NCBI GenBank assembly: GCA_903898725.1 | Contig: CAIUGQ010000217.1 | Coordinates: forward strand, 1-9,051 | From: an uncultured Burkholderiales bacterium | Lineage (GTDB): Bacteria > Pseudomonadota > Gammaproteobacteria > Burkholderiales > Burkholderiaceae_E | Reading direction: 5' to 3' | DNA length: 9,051 nt | In this document: in pieces, positions 8,138-9,051 of the stretch | Numbering within the stretch: the first letter of the stretch is position 1 | Layout of the letters: every line of letters begins with the position of its first letter | Translations under genes and position numbers: made by a program | The notes under the pieces: model-generated | Seen by the model: only the letters and a program-made list of their open reading frames with translations | What the model was told of the DNA's origin: nothing | The model's database searches: none

Positions 8138-8979
8138 CGGTCCCTCGTCACCATGCCCCAGCGCTGCCCCGTGGCGCGTTCGATCGGGGCGAGCACCCAG
8201 GCATCGACCGCGTACCAGAGCACGCCCAGCACGACCATGCCGAGCATGATCTCCACCACCGAACCCGCCCGCCTCGCATCGAACATCAGGAAGCCGATGC
8301 CGCTGGTGCCGACGATGATCTCGGCGGCGATCAGCGCGCGCCAGCCGTAGCCCAGGCCGTTGCGCAGCCCGGTCATGATGTTCGGCAGCGCCCCCGGCAG
8401 CAGCACCTCCCACACCACGCGGGCGGGCGAGGCGCCCAGGCTGCGCGCGGCGCGGGTCAGGTCGGTCGGCACCGAGCGGATGCCGAGCACGGTGTTGAGC
8501 ACCACCGGGAACAGCACGGTGTAGACGATCACGAAGGTCATCGTCGTCAGGCCGAAGCCGAACCACACCAGCAGGATCGGCAGCCAGGCGATGTCGCCGA
8601 CCGCCTGGAAGAACAGCAGCACCGGCCACAGCGCGGCGTGCGCGCGCCGGTTGGTGCCGATCAGCACGCCGAGCGGGATCGCCAGCGCGATGCCGACGGC
8701 GGCGCCGGCGGCGAGCCGTCCCACGCTGTCGGCCAGGTACTCGGGGAGGATGCCCTTGTAGACCAGGTCGACGAAGGTCCGCGCGACATCGGCGGGGCCA
8801 GGGAAGAACGCCTTCGGGAACACCTCGAACGCGGCCGTCAGCCACCACGCGGCGAGCAGCGGCACGAACGGCAGGATCGAGCGCAGCGCGGGCCAGGCGG
8901 TGGTGGCGCGCACCCAGCCGCGCTGCACGCGCTGCCAGGCGGTGGGCCGCACCGGGATCGGGGGCAGGGTCGAACTCAT
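8134..8979 (-). CDS. ABC transporter permease (NitT/TauT type), second of a pair
   Basis: A 281-residue inner-membrane subunit forming the translocation path. It has a cytoplasmic N-terminus rich in Pro and basic residues (1-30), then about six hydrophobic segments: roughly 35-51, 88-108, 115-139, 144-165, 213-232 and 240-262. The EAA loop that docks on the ATPase is RAARSLGASPARVVWEVLLP (176-195), followed by LPNIMTGLRNGLGYGWRALI (198-217), typical of the BPD_transp_1 domain of SsuC/TauC/NrtB relatives. The start at ATG 8979-8977 overlaps the stop of another permease as ATGA; its own stop overlaps the ATPase start as ATGA. A heterodimer with the upstream paralogue is likely; most described systems of this type use one permease gene. 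Confidence 0.94.
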   Translation of the reverse strand: MSSTLPPIPVRPTAWQRVQRGWVRATTAWPALRSILPFVPLLAAWWLTAAFEVFPKAFFPGPADVARTFVDLVYKGILPEYLADSVGRLAAGAAVGIALAIPLGVLIGTNRRAHAALWPVLLFFQAVGDIAWLPILLVWFGFGLTTMTFVIVYTVLFPVVLNTVLGIRSVPTDLTRAARSLGASPARVVWEVLLPGALPNIMTGLRNGLGYGWRALIAAEIIVGTSGIGFLMFDARRAGSVVEIMLGMVVLGVLWYAVDAWVLAPIERATGQRWGMVTRDR

Positions 8980-9051
8980 GCCCTCACCATCCCCCAGCGC
9001 TCGCTGGTCAGGCGCTCGAGCGGCGCGAGCAGCAGGCGATCGAGCGCGAGC
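8976..9051 (-). CDS. C-terminal end of a paralogous ABC permease (5' part outside window)
   Basis: Only the last 24 codons are present, ending at TGA 8978-8976. The tail LLLAPLERLTSERWGMV matches the tail of the neighbouring permease (WVLAPIERATGQRWGMV) closely, at 11 of 17 positions. This marks it as a second NitT/TauT-type permease subunit. Its stop overlaps the next start as ATGA, so the two are translated together. The gene and probably the operon promoter lie right of the window. Confidence 0.82.
   Translation of the reverse strand, partial: LALDRLLLAPLERLTSERWGMVRA

Overview
The window is very GC-rich and its genes strongly prefer G or C at third codon positions. The RecQ, histidine kinase and NitT/TauT-type transporter sequences look like those of a betaproteobacterium, most likely Burkholderiales. 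That placement is inferred from the look of the proteins, not from a search. No rRNA, tRNA, CRISPR array, transposase or phage gene was seen, so this is ordinary chromosome.

Left part (about 1-2260, plus strand): the last 51 codons of an unidentified gene, a small GC hairpin, then a full-length RecQ DNA helicase (helicase core, zinc/RQC region, HRDC domain). Its stop codon lies inside the first unit of a 10.5-copy, 11-bp tandem repeat. That array fills most of the gap to the next gene, which points the opposite way.

Middle (2257-3646, minus strand): a soluble orphan sensor histidine kinase of 380 residues with no response regulator beside it. Upstream is a 247-bp gene-free stretch holding two GC hairpins, the likely end of the large operon to the right and the likely promoter region of the kinase gene.

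Right part (3647-9051, minus strand, reading right to left): a compact operon that enters from beyond the right edge. Its order is permease 1 (only its last 24 codons are in the window), permease 2, ABC ATPase, a 132-residue single-pass membrane protein of unknown function, a NitT/TauT-like periplasmic substrate-binding protein with a signal peptide, an AMP-forming acyl-CoA synthetase, and a glutathione S-transferase-like protein. The first three junctions are ATGA overlaps of 4 nt. The last three genes follow short gaps (56, 34 and 13 nt) and each has its own Shine-Dalgarno sequence. The layout suggests import of a small, probably carboxylic, organic compound, its activation to a CoA thioester, and a GST-family step. 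The substrate cannot be read from the sequence. The least explained parts are the small membrane protein between ATPase and binding protein, and the 11-bp array that appears to have grown from the end of recQ.
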